DNA from: Zeugodacus cucurbitae
Lineage: Eukaryota > Arthropoda > Insecta > Diptera > Tephritidae
Length of the DNA stretch: 64,000 nt
Assembly (NCBI RefSeq): GCF_028554725.1
Contig: NC_071671.1
Span: 68,876,001 to 68,940,000, forward strand
Direction: 5' to 3'
The notes under the pieces were generated by a model. That model searched no databases, was not told the DNA's origin, and saw nothing but the letters and a program-made list of their open reading frames with translations. Position 1 is the first letter of the stretch, and each line of letters opens with the position of its first letter. A program made the position numbers and the translations under genes. This document shows, piece after piece, positions 50,866 through 63,986 of the stretch.

Positions 50866-52637
50866 CTGCAAAAAGTGGCAAAAAAGCAAAATAGCTGAGT
50901 ATGTTCTTTATGTCTTAGTTATGTGCATTTATGATTTGCTGGCAGATGGCAAGCGACCCAATTTCATACGTGATATGCGGCGAGCGCGAGTAATCGATAT
51001 TTTAAAGTTGAGAATTTATTACACTTGGAAGGGTGCCAAGTTCTTGTGGGTGAAACTGTGACACATTTGTGCTGAAATATGTGGGTTTTTTTAAGACCCA
51101 AATTTTTAATTTTAGTTTTTCGACACAAATGTTAAAATATGTTGCCTACATTTTGGCGAAATGGAAAATGCAATGAAAGAGTGTCGAGCGATTCGCAGAG
51201 AATCTCTGAAGAAAATTGGTAAGTTTTCTAAAACTAACACAGAGACTATAATTTCAAATTGAAAGTTTCTCAAGATACATAAGTGAGAAAAGCTTCAGAA
51301 CTCTAAAGATGGCGTTATAGGAAAAATAGCTCTAAAACGTTGCATTTAACTGCCGAGTTGGCATCGGGTGCGGTTTAGTTTAGTGATTCAAGAGACGTTG
51401 TACTTACTGTCAAAAATGTTGCAAGACTTCTTCGACTCCGATGGGTAATTATTCAGGCTAGCGATAGTCGCATAGGAACCACTGTTCGCGCTGGGCGGAC
51501 GCCCCAACGGATCTAGGCGTATGAAAACGTTTTGATGGCTGCCATAAGCGGCAGTAGTAAAGCTGGTGCTACAACAACAAAGCGGAAAAAAGAAAAATAT
51601 GCGTTAAATTTCATATTAAAAATGCATTTGCGCGCGCTTCTCAAATACGCACACCGCGCTCCCCCTTCCTTATCCAAGATACTTACTGCAACGAGTCCTG
51701 GCGTATTTGCTTGCGTGCGCGCACATACATGGCTGACGCAATCAAGCCGACGACCAGCACCAAACCGAGCGCACAAGTAGCGGTACCCAGCAACGCGTGA
51801 CCCGATGACGGCGCCTGTGCGGGTGCCGCTGATTGATTCGGAACGGGAAATAAGCCTGAGTGAAGGGAAAAAGAGGAAAGGTATGAGAGGAGAAAAATTG
51901 CAAATGCGCGATTAAAAATGCAATGACACTGCAGGCAATAAATGCGCTGAACAGCGGATGATCGTACGTAATTGGATTAGAGACGTTGGACTGGTTGGGC
52001 CTTACCTTTGAGGCAGATTTTATTCCGTTTAAAATGCAATTTGGTGTCATTAGTGCGGGGCGGGCCGCTCACAAGCATATTGACGACAAGCGGCACCTCC
52101 TTATTACCGTTCCCCGTGCACGGCAGATGCACCAGAAATGTCTCAATCTGCTGCGGCACATAGCCTTTGTCGGGTATGCTGAGTGTGGGCGCGGCCAAAG
52201 CGCTCTGCTCGTGCTCATAGTCGATAGTAATGGTGTAGGGCAGCTGAGGGCAGTCAGTAAGGCCAGGTAGCATAATTTCGTTGGTGGTTGTTTGGGTGGT
52301 ATTGTTGTTGTTCATCGGTGTGTTGTTGGCGAAAAGGTTAATGGAGTGCAAATTAGATTTTGAGTGCTACACAAGTGGTGTGGGTGGTAGTGCTCTGTCA
52401 AACTCTGTGGGGTCAAATGCAGGCTTGCGTCTCTTACGCACACACAGAGTTTGGCAGTAATAATCTTTATGTACAGGGTGTGAGTCAGGATGATGACTCT
52501 TTTACTTACCGGATATGTGGTCAAACTCTGCCATGAAAACTCTAAATCATGCACATCTGCTGGCACCGGCACCGTGAAATGCATGGCGTATGTGTTGATA
52601 GCGCCCTCATGCACATAGAACAAGTCCGCTTCCAAGC
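50717..52637 (-). CDS. RYK/derailed-family Wnt receptor, partial gene (5 exons: WIF domain, TM, juxtamembrane)
   Basis: Five minus-strand exons (52637-52510, 52243-52006, 51855-51687, 51568-51408, 50865-50717) join in one open frame of about 281 codons with no stop. Every intron is GT-AG, and the phases run 0, 1, 2, 1 and then 0 at the last donor. The product has a WIF (Wnt-binding) domain ending in the RYK-type block with HLPCTG and FKRNKICLK, then a short linker, one membrane helix with a basic stop-transfer (RARKQIRQ), and a Ser/Thr/Pro-rich cytoplasmic stretch. RYK-family proteins are single-pass Wnt5-class receptors with a catalytically atypical kinase domain, acting in axon guidance and muscle attachment. 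The first exon (signal peptide, start of WIF) and the kinase exons were not seen, so the gene is incomplete here. Flies have three paralogs (derailed, Derailed 2, doughnut); I cannot decide which this is. Introns in the seen part are short (118-542 bp). Confidence 0.88.
51408..51568 (-). CDS. RYK-like exon D: cytoplasmic juxtamembrane
   Basis: 161 nt, acceptor ...gttgttgtag, donor gtaagtac. It encodes HTSFTTAAYGSHQNVFIRLD, followed by PLGRPPSANSGSYATIASLN and YPSESKKSCNIFDR. It is Ser/Tyr-rich with no domain of its own, as expected for the variable stretch between the membrane and the kinase domain in this family. Phase 2 in, phase 1 out. Confidence 0.85.
51687..51855 (-). CDS. RYK-like exon C: linker and transmembrane helix
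   Basis: 169 nt, acceptor ...cccttcactcag, donor gtaagtatc. It encodes GLFPVPNQSAAPAQAPSSGH, then a hydrophobic helix (LLGTATCALGLVLVVGLIAS) and a basic cytoplasmic anchor (MYVRARKQIRQDSL). NQS is a possible glycosylation site outside the membrane. Phase 1 in and phase 2 out agree with exons B and D. Confidence 0.88.
52006..52243 (-). CDS. RYK-like exon B: second half of WIF domain
   Basis: 238 nt, acceptor ...ctgccctcag, donor gtaagg. It starts LPYTITIDYEHEQ in phase 0 and continues through TLSIPDKGYVP and ETFLVHLPCTGNG to LHFKRNKICLK. The CTG and KICL cysteines are the conserved second-half cysteines of the RYK WIF fold. One N-glycosylation sequon (NDT) is visible. It leaves one nucleotide for the next exon, which matches exon C. 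Confidence 0.9.
52510..52637 (-). CDS. RYK-like exon A: first half of WIF domain
   Basis: 128 nt. Acceptor ...cttacgcag at 52638-52639, donor gtaagt at 52509-52504. It reads GLEADLFYVHEG, then a segment with NTYAMHFTVPVP and LEFSWQSLTTYP. This matches the start of RYK WIF domains (pattern GL-[DE]A-[EL]-YYV-..-NxYALxF..PVP...F.W). The preceding exon must end in a single G (phase 1) and should carry the signal peptide and the stretch before 'LLG'. No such exon was recognised between here and position 64,000. Confidence 0.87.
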
Positions 52638-55600
52638 CTGCGTAAGCGTTTGGCGTATTGAGGCGAATACGAAGAAAATAAGTGGTGAAAAATAGAAAAA
52701 ATACAGTTATATGAAATATGTTTGTTCGTATGTTGGGTATTAAAACGCAATTTAGTATTGTATCAATTTTCAAAAAAATGTTCAGTACTTTTCCCCTTTT
52801 TGTTATTTATCTATTTTTTCCTCGATTTTTCCTAATGAAATTTTGTACTTTTTTCGAATGTAGTAACCAACACTACCAAGGGACCATTAGCAACCCTTGA
52901 CACTGTCGAACTCTAGTGACTAATGTACACAATTTCGCTTCTGCTACAGAGCCTTTGTGGCTTTGATCTTGTGCTGGTTATAGCGCAAAAACAAAATGCG
53001 TACTTCTTCGATTCGTTTCAAAAAAAGGAAGGAAGAAAAATATAGAATTGAAAAAATAGTAAAATACTTTTTTATTCCACACTCGCTGAATGCGACACCT
53101 TCATCATCGCGCAATCAAATTTCATTGCTTTGTACTTGAAAATGAATTTCTGGCAACGGGAAAATTTACGCCCTCAGTTTGGGGGGTGAAAACGCTTTGC
53201 AATTTATTATTAGTACTAGTATAGTATTAGTGGCTCTATTTGTTGTAGTGCAAGAGGTAAGCGTACGAGTATATAAAAAATAATCGGAAAAAATGTGAGG
53301 CACTTTTACGCACCTTTTAGCAGCGCATGTGGGGAGTTGCTGCTTGCTTCGTGTTTTTTATCCCCGACTTGTCGAGCGTTTTACGGTCTATTTCTGCCTT
53401 TCATGCCAACTGTATGAATGACTCTATTCAGGAAACGATTTTTTGTCAAAAGCCTCTCAATTGCATGGAAACACACACACATTAATATATACATACATTT
53501 ACACACATGTGCGCGAAGGCATGTTCTCCCATTTGTAGTTATATAAAAATGCGATTTCACTTCAAAGCGAGGGGAAAATGGAAATAAATTGCCTTGAATG
53601 TGTAAAATATGAAAGGGATAAACTGATTGATATTAAATGTATAGTTGAGTGCATAGTCTGATTTCTATATCACTCCCCTCTCTGGCTTTGTGTCGATGTG
53701 TTTGCCACTATTTAATTTTGTGGTCACTTATCTGTTTCAAATTTTCATTGTGCACTTTTGACCACAAAGCGAGAGCCTCAATTACTTTTTTAAGGTGTGT
53801 TTATTGCCTATTTTATCGGGCCATCCATAAGGCGGTGTGATAATAATTTGAACGAATATGGTAATTATAGTAATTATATTGAAATATAAGTATACATATG
53901 TGGAGTAATAAAATTAGTGAAAAAGTTATATTAATAGTAAATTATTCAATATCTCTCTATTTTTCAGATAATGTACTAGGTACCATATAGATACCATGTA
54001 TAATACCTATTCCGTATTGGGAAATACAGGAGGCTAATATTGTACTACCAAGAGTTTTGGATTCGCGTAAGCTCCATAGCTTAAGTGTTTACTGCGCCGA
54101 TTCGACCTAAAATCACCCTGGATAGTCATACGGTAGGAACATAAGGCACTCTTTGTTTAAGAAGATAGTTCGTCTAGTTGCCTGCCGATCATTAAATAAC
54201 AGAGACTTTACAAAAACTACCTTCAAACATTTGACAGAGTTTAGTAAGCTGCTCCATTTGATTTCTATATAAATCATTTGCTGAAATAAGGTTTGGACAA
54301 TACATGTAACTTCCATTAACTTCAACTACATTGTTGTGACCAGTCAAATCGTTTAGCGCCAGTAACAACATATAAATAAATAATTACCCTAAATAAGCGA
54401 CTCTCGACGTAATAAATTTCATTTTGATTGAGTCACTAAGAATTGTAGCGTCTTATTCGCAATTATTGCGCATGCAAAGGTTACAGTTAACTTAAATCCA
54501 TTCGCATCATTTAAATTCAATTCAACAACATTATCTTTCTCTTACTCGCTTCAACCGCGACCTAGGGTTGCACTTGTGTAGCTGTCATTTTATTGGCTAT
54601 TTAAACTATGCTTAAAATACACTTAACCGCCATAAAATTGGCCGCGAATACGAAGTGTCGATATGAGAGGGACTGTCTGTGATTGTACGCATCTGCTCAT
54701 CAACGGATAACCCATCTGTCCGACCCACCAACTATGATTGCACTATGCACGAAGCCGAGCATGAAAGCGTCAAACGTCAATCGAGTCGTCTGGGAGAGGT
54801 AGTGAGTTAGGGAGCATAATGAATGCCGGCGAATGCGCGTGGATGTCAAATGTTCGCAATATCTTTTAAATGAAAACTGCTTAGAAAACTCATTTTGTGT
54901 GTTTGTCAGATGCTGCTAACATTTAAGTGTCTTTTTGATTTGCCGTAGATCTGCTGGGGTTCAACGGCGGGTGAAATGCAAAGAAAGACTCAGGCATACA
55001 CTCAAACAACAAACAATGCTCAATTTCAATATTTACTCGTTCGTCGCCCGTCCATCTGCTGCTTCGATGCTTTCTAGACGTTCTAGACCAGTAACGATTG
55101 CGTAAACACACTCAAAAGCGTAAGATGCGAGTTTGCTGAAATACGTTTACGCCTCGCGAAATGCGGCAGTAAGTAGTGGGTTTGATGCTTAGGTGGACGG
55201 ACGGTCAACTCGTTCTTCGTCTTTGTACAACCGAAAGATAGTGAACAAGCGGCGAACACTTCTCGTCTTTGGCTGGCTCTTTGACTTGTGTATTTGACAC
55301 TATATCTATTGCGCTACTCCATTCCGGCTGCTTGACTTCGTAACGACATTTCTGAAGTGGCATTTTGGCAGGAATCCCACTGCATGTGCTAATCCATATA
55401 CGTGTAGGTCGTAAATTGGATCTTTCTTCGGTTTAGTAGTCTGTGAAGCATGTGACCGCACGCTGGCTCTAAGATTGTTTAACATTCTACTAATCTGATA
55501 TGACGATTTGCATGTTAACTTCAAGTTCTGCGATCTCGGTAAGATACTGTCGTACCTTTTTAAACTAAGTTTCACAGTCTTCATATATTATACATACAAT

Positions 55601-58600
55601 TGACAATTTTTTGGAATCGGACTTCCTCGATTTTCGACAATAATCGTCGGAAAAGGGGTCTACGGCGGGTTACTTGGTAATTTTTAGGGTTTTCAAAGGG
55701 ATTTTTTTTTTGGAAGCATTCGGAGGCATCGTTCTGAGATCCGTTGGACACTTTTTTGGCATTCTATGCAAACAAAATTGTTTGTCTTTCTTTTGTTTAC
55801 TGTGATTTAACCCCCTCTTACCTAATCCTTCACTATGAACTGAGCATAATGAATCATCGAAATGGAAAGTGCGAAAATTTTAAGTGAAACCGTTATTATT
55901 AGATTTTTAGAGCGCAAGTAAAAGGCTTATAATTCATTGAGTTTGTAAATAATGGAAAAATAACTTTTTAAATAAAACAAATTGCTCTAACCAATAAATC
56001 CATTTACTCTCTCTTCTAATACAGTTGGGTTCCACAAATGTGCGTATGCGAGTTTAATTAAATTTATGCGAGGAATAAAGTCTACAAAAGTACACTGAAA
56101 TCCCGCAAAGCCATTATTAATCCTATTTCCGATTTCAATAGCGTTTTCTAAAATTCACGATAGAATATTGAAAAAAATGTTGCACTATGCGGAAGGCACC
56201 AAAAATGCGGTGCCGTTGGTGGAAATGCACTGCATTTGAACGCAGCGAAAAATGTATTTAAAATTCAATAAAAATAGCCGAAACCCCAATAAAACTGCGA
56301 GAGCAACCAACTACCAACCAAACAGTCGAGGAGGCAGTCAATTCGACTGTTTCGACGGCGAATGATTTCGCAACAATTTTAAATCCAATTACGCGCCACA
56401 GAGGAAAAGCATTTGCAGCGGAGAATACAAAATAAATAAAAGAAAACTTTAAAACAAGAAATAAAATATAAAAACAGTAACGAGAAAAAGGGGAATTCCG
56501 TGGACTCGCACAGCACCCGCGTTTATGTGCCATACTCAAATTCCTTGTTTGATCCAAAGAGTGCTGTTTTTCCTATATTTACTCATGGAATGCGCCTCTC
56601 TCCAAGTTTTGTTCTTTCCTATTTTTCACTTCCTACTTTTTCCATTTATTGTGGCTGCGGTGCGTGTGATCCGATGCCTTCGTTGAAGCTCTTTGTCTAC
56701 CATATCAGTTAGTGGTGCAAATGCAGGTGAAGCGTGAAGTGATCTGTGTGTAGGCCTAGCGGATTTACTGGTGTGTATTTGTTCGTACACTCCATTGAAT
56801 TCACTTTGCTCCTCGTCGTTATTTGTGTTTTTGCAAAAAGTAAAGCGGAAAAAAGCCAGCCACACTGATGAGACTGATATCTCGAGCACAAATAGACTGA
56901 AATGGCGACTCCAACAACCAAAAGTACTCCATCACAAGAACAAATGCACCGAACATATTTTGGGTTTTCGAGTTCTAAAGTTAAAGGTTTGTCTTAGTCT
57001 AATGGTATTCTCGCAAACTGGCTCAATAAAAACTAGTACTCTCTTTATAATCCTCCCCCCTACCCATCCGTTTGATGGCGCAAAATCTTTTTCAGTCAGT
57101 ACGTCAGTTTCCATAGCAACGTGTTACTCTTGGGATTGTCGCACTTGTGTTGACGCTAGGATGGCTATTAGTGTCGCTAATGGTAGTCAATAGTATCTAC
57201 TAGGTCGTCCGAAGAATGTGAGCCATCTCTCGGACGCACCCGAAATGGTAAATTCGGTAGATATCTACATAAATTGTCTATTACTTTGGAACAATAGTTT
57301 TCATGAATGAAATTCCCAAAACTTCGATAAAAAGTTCGTGCCTTTGGAACTTTTTATGAACCCAAAAACCTTAACGTAGTTCAAACCCCTTCAAAACATT
57401 TTCGGTTCGCGCGCTAAAGACAACTGGTTGTCGTCCAATGATCAAGTATACAGTTCTTTCATAACCCCGCCAAAGTTTTTTTCAGTGCACTCGACCAATC
57501 TCTCCGATTTAAGCGCTGTGTAAGCTGGTGAGTCAATTTGCGACATTCACATGGCTATATTTGCCATATTGCCGTTGCCACAGCTGAGGCCACAAGGCAA
57601 CCAAATGCGGCTTAAATGCGCTATAAGCAAGAGGGTGTAGCTTTATTAAGGAGTAACGCATGGTTGGCGATTAGTGCAGCAGCGGGTCACACTTTGCGTC
57701 AGCACTGTACGTTCGCTGACTTCATGCGAGTCCAAGTCCAAATGTAATTGTGAACTGTTTCATGTCTGAGCCAATAAGTGCGGGTCCCCGTCGTACGAAA
57801 GTTAGGCAGCTGCAGTCACTGCCGCCGGCTTGCAACACTGTGCCAGCCAATTGCGATGTGGCCTCGTTTTGTGCGTCGCTCTTTCAAAGGCTTGCTACGT
57901 GAGTGTGTGGGTGAGTCTGTTTGTTTGTAAGCGGCTGTCCGAATTATGCCAACTATTCATATGTGGCATGCCGCTTTAATAACATACAGACAACTGCATA
58001 TGCTTCTATATATAAATGTATTTATCCGCAAATACTTGATGACATACACATTTCGTGAGTGTGCTTGCTTTGTAATTGTTCATGCCTTAAATCAGCCGCA
58101 CACCCCAACGCTATTATAGCGCACCACCTATTTTTATTCAATAACTGGCTGAATCGCAAATTTCGCTTAATTGCCTTCGTTTGACCTTTGCGTGAGCGCG
58201 CTTTTTACCGTTACGCGCCGATTCACCGCCAATCACTTGCCTGCCTGCCTTACTGCCTTCGCTTGCGTAGAAAGCGTTAATGAAGGACGTTCAAGCGAAT
58301 AGCAAGTAAATTACAAACGGACACAAACAGCTACAACTATTCGATATATATACATAGTTATATAAAAATATATATATTGTACATATACACATACATTGAT
58401 GGCGTTAAATGCTAACGAAGTAAAGTAAAAATTATTTGCCAGCAAATATTCTTCAATTCCTTTGATTATTAATTTAAATGAAGCAGTCAAGCATTCACAG
58501 CGAAAGCAACAACTCACGCAAGCGTGCAAAAACCGCACCCACAACCATTTCCTTCAGCCGCCCTGCGTTTCAGTGTTGGCATTCGTCCTTCGACACCTAT

Positions 58601-61600
58601 TCGTCCTGGCATTAGCCTTCCGCGTTATTTTATTTCCACAAGCCGAGCCACCAAGCCAGACCATATTTCCTAGGAACACAAGCGAGAAAACTAAGCGAGT
58701 CTTTTCAACAGTATATATGGTATACTTGTTGTGTATATAAGTAACGTTGTTGCGCCGCTAACAAGCAGGGATATAGCAGACACATCAACAGGCTGCCTGC
58801 CAGTTCAGTTCACTCACTCACCCAGTCTCACTAGAGCCTCAATTCACTTATACCCCACTTTGCTCCCTCCTCCTTCATCATCGCTTCGCATTCACTTGTG
58901 CTGTGTCCTTTGTGCCCAGTCGTACAAAATGTTAAATTAAATATGAAAAGGTTTCATTTAAGCGTCGTCAACAATAATAACAACACAAATAGCAAGCAAG
59001 TCAAACGCATAGGCCTCGCTGTGCTATGTTGTGTGCTGTGCGACTGCTGTGAAATCCAACAAATTTAAACTTGAACCGCATCGAATTTGATATAATAGAA
59101 CAGATGTTAATCTGCTTGTTAAGTTTTTATGATTACTTGACAAGACTGTGGTTTGAGATTCTGTCGAAAAAATATACTTCATCTCTAATATAAATTTAAT
59201 ACTGGATCTTCGAAAGATTAATCCAGTTATAATAAGTCAGGTGAGGGAAACTCAAACGAAATCGGGAATATATACTATCTCCAATTTATTGTTGCAAACA
59301 GAGATAAAAATGCCATAGTACATTATAAGCGATGACGCTCATTTTTACGAGCAATTTACTGCTAAGAAAATACATATATTATTTTTAAAGCTCACTAGAA
59401 CATAGATAAATATGAATAATCTTGATCCAGAGGAAAAACTCTCTAACATATGTACTTAGAAGTATACAAATATCTCACAGAGCGACCTATACACATTTTC
59501 AGGAAAATATTACCCGAAGGATCCCCACTTTCATTATATGTGGGCTAAAACAGTAAGAAACGCTTTCCATAATTTTCAGATGAGGTTTGACACATGTCAG
59601 GGGAATAATTTATGTTAAATTTTTACATCGAGGACGAGAAACTTTTTATTATCCTGATTTTATGTACTTAAGCCACTCTATTATAAGCTTAGCTCCAAAA
59701 GAATCAAACGAATTAATAAGCTAAAGTGACGTCAACCGAACGACTGATATTGCCTAATATGATTAGAGAATTACAAGTATAAATTGTCTCTTATTTATAG
59801 AAAAAGAAAATTAATTAAAAGTCGGAAGACTGTTTATATAAATCAGATACAGAATCGTGGATTATTATATACACACTTTAATTCCAATAAATTATTATTT
59901 TTAATAAACCATATTTTATCCTACCAAACATGGCAATCGCTCCACTGTGTCAACGCAATTGTGAAAATCAAAGGTCAAGCTGTTGCAACTGCTGCAACGA
60001 CTATGAGGATGAACTGAACTTAAAAGGTACTGAACTGTACTGAACTCAGCCAAGCTCTACTTAACTTAATTTTAGTGAACTGTTACTCTTATTAAGCGCC
60101 ACAGTTTTGTCGCTGTTGTTGGTGTGGTATTGTACTCTTTGCACACATTACGTTTGCTTTGCGTTGTGTTGCGTTGCGCTGCGTTTCTTTGGCGATTCAC
60201 TCATGCGAAAAATGCATAAACTGACGTTGCTCTTGAATATCGGATGATTGCCGCATACGCAGAGCGTCTCTGTGACTATGGACATTGCCAATCAACTTGA
60301 TGCGGAAGATAGAGGTAGGATGCGAAATCGCTTAAGGTCTGAGTATGAAAGAAAGAAAACTGAGAAATGGAGACAAATTTTCATTTCGCATTGCTTAAAC
60401 GAATTTGTTTTGTACATGACACTCAAACATATGTGAAGATGTTGTGGGAGAGGCGAATCAGTAAAGCGGAATAAAACCAACTTCGGCAATGTGTTGTATG
60501 GACCACCGACTATGTGAGGTCTTGCTTGACGTACCTGACTTTCAGGCGAGTTTGGCTCATGTATGTATGTACTATTCGCCGTGGAAAGCAAACACTTTTT
60601 CAATGATTTTCTTATAATTATTTATTTACAAGCTGTTGCGATTTCTCGGAAGCTCCCACGATTTTCTTGTATTCCTTGACTTCCTTTACGGCTTGCCATT
60701 TAACTCTTCGTGGAACGTTTAATCTTTCATTGCTGTCCGCTTTGTGCTGACACGCAGTCTCAGCGCAGTTGCAGCAACACCCACGGGCGCGACGGCGTAC
60801 TGTGCAGCTTTGATGGCGAAATAAAGTGTATTAAGAAAACAATTTTAATGTAGATACCGCTAAAACAAGAAGAATCAGCACAAATCTTCTCTGAAACTGT
60901 TCTGCATGCGTATCTGCTGGAGACGCCTCCGTGTTCATTGCGCACCGCACAGTTTTACGCTGCATTGCGTTGCGTGGCACGTTGCAGTCATTTTCTTCGA
61001 GGCCCTCTCCCCGCAGCCTGCGTGCAATGCGCAATTTCTGTCGCTTCATTGTCTTTGCCGGCCATGTGCCACCTGGCACGCGCTGTACTACGTGCCGGTT
61101 TAAAGTTTAGCATGTGGGTATCAGCAGTTATTTTTGTGGGCGGACAAGCGATTATTAGGTGGTCCGGCATTTCACTAATTTAACAACTTTAATTCGTGCT
61201 TCTTCTTCTTCGTCTTTTATCATACCTCATCCCCACTTCTTCTCCGTCTGATTGTTGCTCCTGGCATTTTCGCTTCATTTTCGTATTGCGCTTCTCTTCC
61301 AATCGTCGCACTTGCTTTTTAGGTCACATGGCTTTCTTGCAATTTTTAATCCCTCCAGCACATCTGCTCCTGCTATCTATGCAAGTTGGCAACGTGCAAC
61401 ATGCAACCTGCAACCGGCAAGCTGCTTTGATAATTGAGTGCGCACCACCGACAGCGGCGAAAGGAAGCCAAAAGGAAAAAGAAAGTATACGGTTTTCACC
61501 GCTACCACGTTCCCTTGCCCATTCGTCTCAAATTAGTTACATTCTATTCGAATACTCTCTTAAACAATTATGCCCGGGTACTACTATAGTGTAATGGTAT

Positions 61601-62685
61601 TTCTGCGGGGATGTTTTTATTCTATTCCTCGGTAAAGCATATCAAATTTGAGTAAATATGTTTAGTATGCATTAGAAAGTCTGACTCCACATTTGCTCAC
61701 CAGCTCTACAATGTCAGAAATATATTTTAGTCTGGATTGAAATGTTCAGCAACCAAAATCTTAAAACTATTTTGGATGGAATATTTACTACTTTCCTTGC
61801 TCATCCTTACCACTTCCTTCCTATATTTGAGGCTCGCATTCGTCCCATTTTTGTTTCAGCGATTTCCAGTACTTACTACTCCACTTTCCCCTCCCCCAGC
61901 TGTCTCTAACACTTGCAACGGCCACTGCGAGCGCCACATTTACCATTACAGTCGGCACTTTTTGCGAGCGTCACCGCTGCATTTATGGCTTGGTTTTGTA
62001 AGTGTCGCTGTTGTTGCTATTACAGTTGTTGTTGGTGTCGGTAGAAGCACTTTGCCAAGTTAGTTTGCAACTAAAGTGAGTTATTAGCACTAATTATCTG
62101 CTGCAACTTTATGCAAATTGCAGTCTTTGTCTTTTGTTGTTACGTGTGAGACTGAGTTCACACTCATAAACACACACATACCCAGATGGGTAGCCAGAGA
62201 TTACATTTATATTTGTGTTTACTTCGTGTCGTCTGTCCAACATCTTCCCGGTGCAACAGGGCCCAGTAGCATAATTGCAGCGATTTAGAGAGTGAAGTGT
62301 TACGTATGAGATTTGAAAAATAAAGAATATCAAGAAACCAAAAATATTTACACGATTTGTGTATTATGCATTTGCATTTGTTGCTGAGTACGTTGCATTA
62401 AAATAACGCAAGTAACAGTGAAGCATGTTCGAGTAAATTTAATGTTATGGATATCGGAGTGAATCCAGAACATGACTCTCTACGCTCCGAAAGAAATAAA
62501 CACAATTAAAAATTTGTAGGTAGTAAATAGTACAATTTATCGAAAATTCTATGGAACACTTCGAAGATCTGAGCTGAGGAGGCAGCTTATATAATATGAT
62601 TAATTTTAAAATCATTTCTTTTCAACTAAAAATAAAAAAATAGTCGATAATTCTAATTCTAATATCGATTTTTTGTAAGTTTAAA
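52638..62685. other. Probable first intron or upstream region of the RYK-like gene
   Basis: No exon with the expected phase-1 donor and WIF start was recognised. Frames such as 55,306-55,584 (minus, ATG, 92 codons) and 56,258-56,557 (minus) have no recognisable domain. The sequence is AT-rich with CA-type runs. Confidence 0.5.
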
Positions 62686-62699
62686 TGTCAACTGTCAAA
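62686..62699 (+). repeat. 14-bp direct repeat, left copy (TGTCAACTGTCAAA)
   Basis: Identical to 63,987-64,000 on the other side of the 1.1-kb repeat. TGTCAA(C)TGTCAA is itself a short internal repeat. Confidence 0.6.
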
Positions 62700-62801
62700 A
62701 TTAATCTCGCTCGTTCCAAAAAATATCGATATAATGATAATTCTTGCTTATAATTTCATTTGACTCAATGTTGTAGTTTTTTATAACTGTCCAACTGTAA
62801 A

Positions 62802-63918
62802 TTTTTATACCCTCGCAACAAAGTTGCTACGAGAGTATTATAGTTCTGTCCACATAACGGTTGGTTGAAAGTCCTAAAACTAAACGAGTTGGATATAGGG
62901 TTAGGCTTGAGTAAAAATTGAGATATCTTGATGAAACTTGGAAGACGTATTTCTTGGCACCATAAGAAGGTTAAGTTCGAAAATGGGCGTAATTGCACCA
63001 CTGCCACGCCCACAAAATGGCGAAAACCGAAAACACTTAAAGTGCTATAACTAAGCTCTAAATAAAGCTATCGAAGTAAAATTTGGTATGAAGAATCGCA
63101 CTATGAAGGGGCATATGTGCATGTAATTTTTTTGGGGAAGTGGGCGTGGTCCCGCCCCCTACTAAGTTTTTTGTACATATCTCGCAAATTACGAAAAGTA
63201 TATCAAAGAAACTTTCTAGAGTAGTTTCTTTTAGGTACTACCTTATACAGTCCAAAAATGGTGGAAATCGGATTGTAACCACGCCCACCTCCCGTACAAA
63301 GGTTATGTTGAAAACTACTAAAAGTGGGTTAACTCAATAACGAAAAACGCCAGAAACAATAAATTTCACATAAGAAATGGCATATGGAAGCTGCACTCAG
63401 ATTTTTTTACAAAATGGAAAATGGGCGTGGCATCACCCACTTATGGGTCAAAAACCATATCTCAGGAACTACTCGACCGATTTCAATGAAACTTGGTTTG
63501 TAATAGTTTCTTTACATCCCAATGATATGTTGTGAAAATAGGCTAAATCGCTTCACAACCACGCCTACCAGAATTTTGAGACGATCTGAATCGTTTACTT
63601 TACAATATATAAAGAAAGCACTAGTAAAGATATCGATGCAGAACTTCGCACAAATACTACGTTTATAGTGTGGCAGCCCCATTATAAAAATCACCGAAAT
63701 CGGACCATAGGTTGTCAAGGCCCCATATATCGAACATGAGGACCTCGGTGCTTCTAACCTAATATTATGGTTTCCAACTTTCAATGGACTTTATACAATA
63801 TATATGACGTATATGTAGGTCAAATTGTGTATTATATAATATTAATAAAGTTAAATAAATAAATTGCGAGAGAATAAAATGTTCGGTTACACCCGAACTT
63901 AGCCCTTCCTTACTTGTT
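62802..63918 (+). mobile_element. ~1.1-kb dipteran interspersed repeat (TATACCCTCGCAACA...CACCCGAACTTAGCCC type)
   Basis: The left end TTTTTATACCCTCGCAACAA and the right end GAGAGAATAAAATGTTCGG followed by TTACACCCGAACTTAGCCC are ones I recognise as a very abundant non-coding repeat in tephritid and related flies. Inside, GTGGGCGTGG/CCACGCCCAC blocks recur about every 130-280 bp (63,003; 63,143; 63,280; 63,421; 63,559), alternating with AAATCGG..., ATATCTC and TTTCAATGAAACTTGG phrases. There is no ORF. The ends carry a 16-bp imperfect inverted repeat (62,803-62,818 with 63,864-63,879, 14 of 16 matches) and a right-end hairpin. The class is uncertain (Helitron-like or foldback-like non-autonomous). 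Confidence 0.75.
63881..63898. repeat. Right-end hairpin of the 1.1-kb repeat
   Basis: GTTCGG-TTACAC-CCGAAC: a 6-bp perfect stem with a 6-nt loop, about 20 bp before the apparent end of the repeat. A short 3' hairpin is a hallmark of Helitrons but is not unique to them. Confidence 0.55.
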
Positions 63919-63986
63919 ATCTATCATTTTTTTTTCGACTAAATGTTATCGATGTTTTATAATTAAGGTTCAGTAATATCTTTTAG

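Noticed and set aside
55306..55584. Minus-strand ATG ORF of 92 codons
   Set aside because: A basic protein-like frame, but no family, promoter or polyadenylation support was found. Kept only as part of the featureless stretch.
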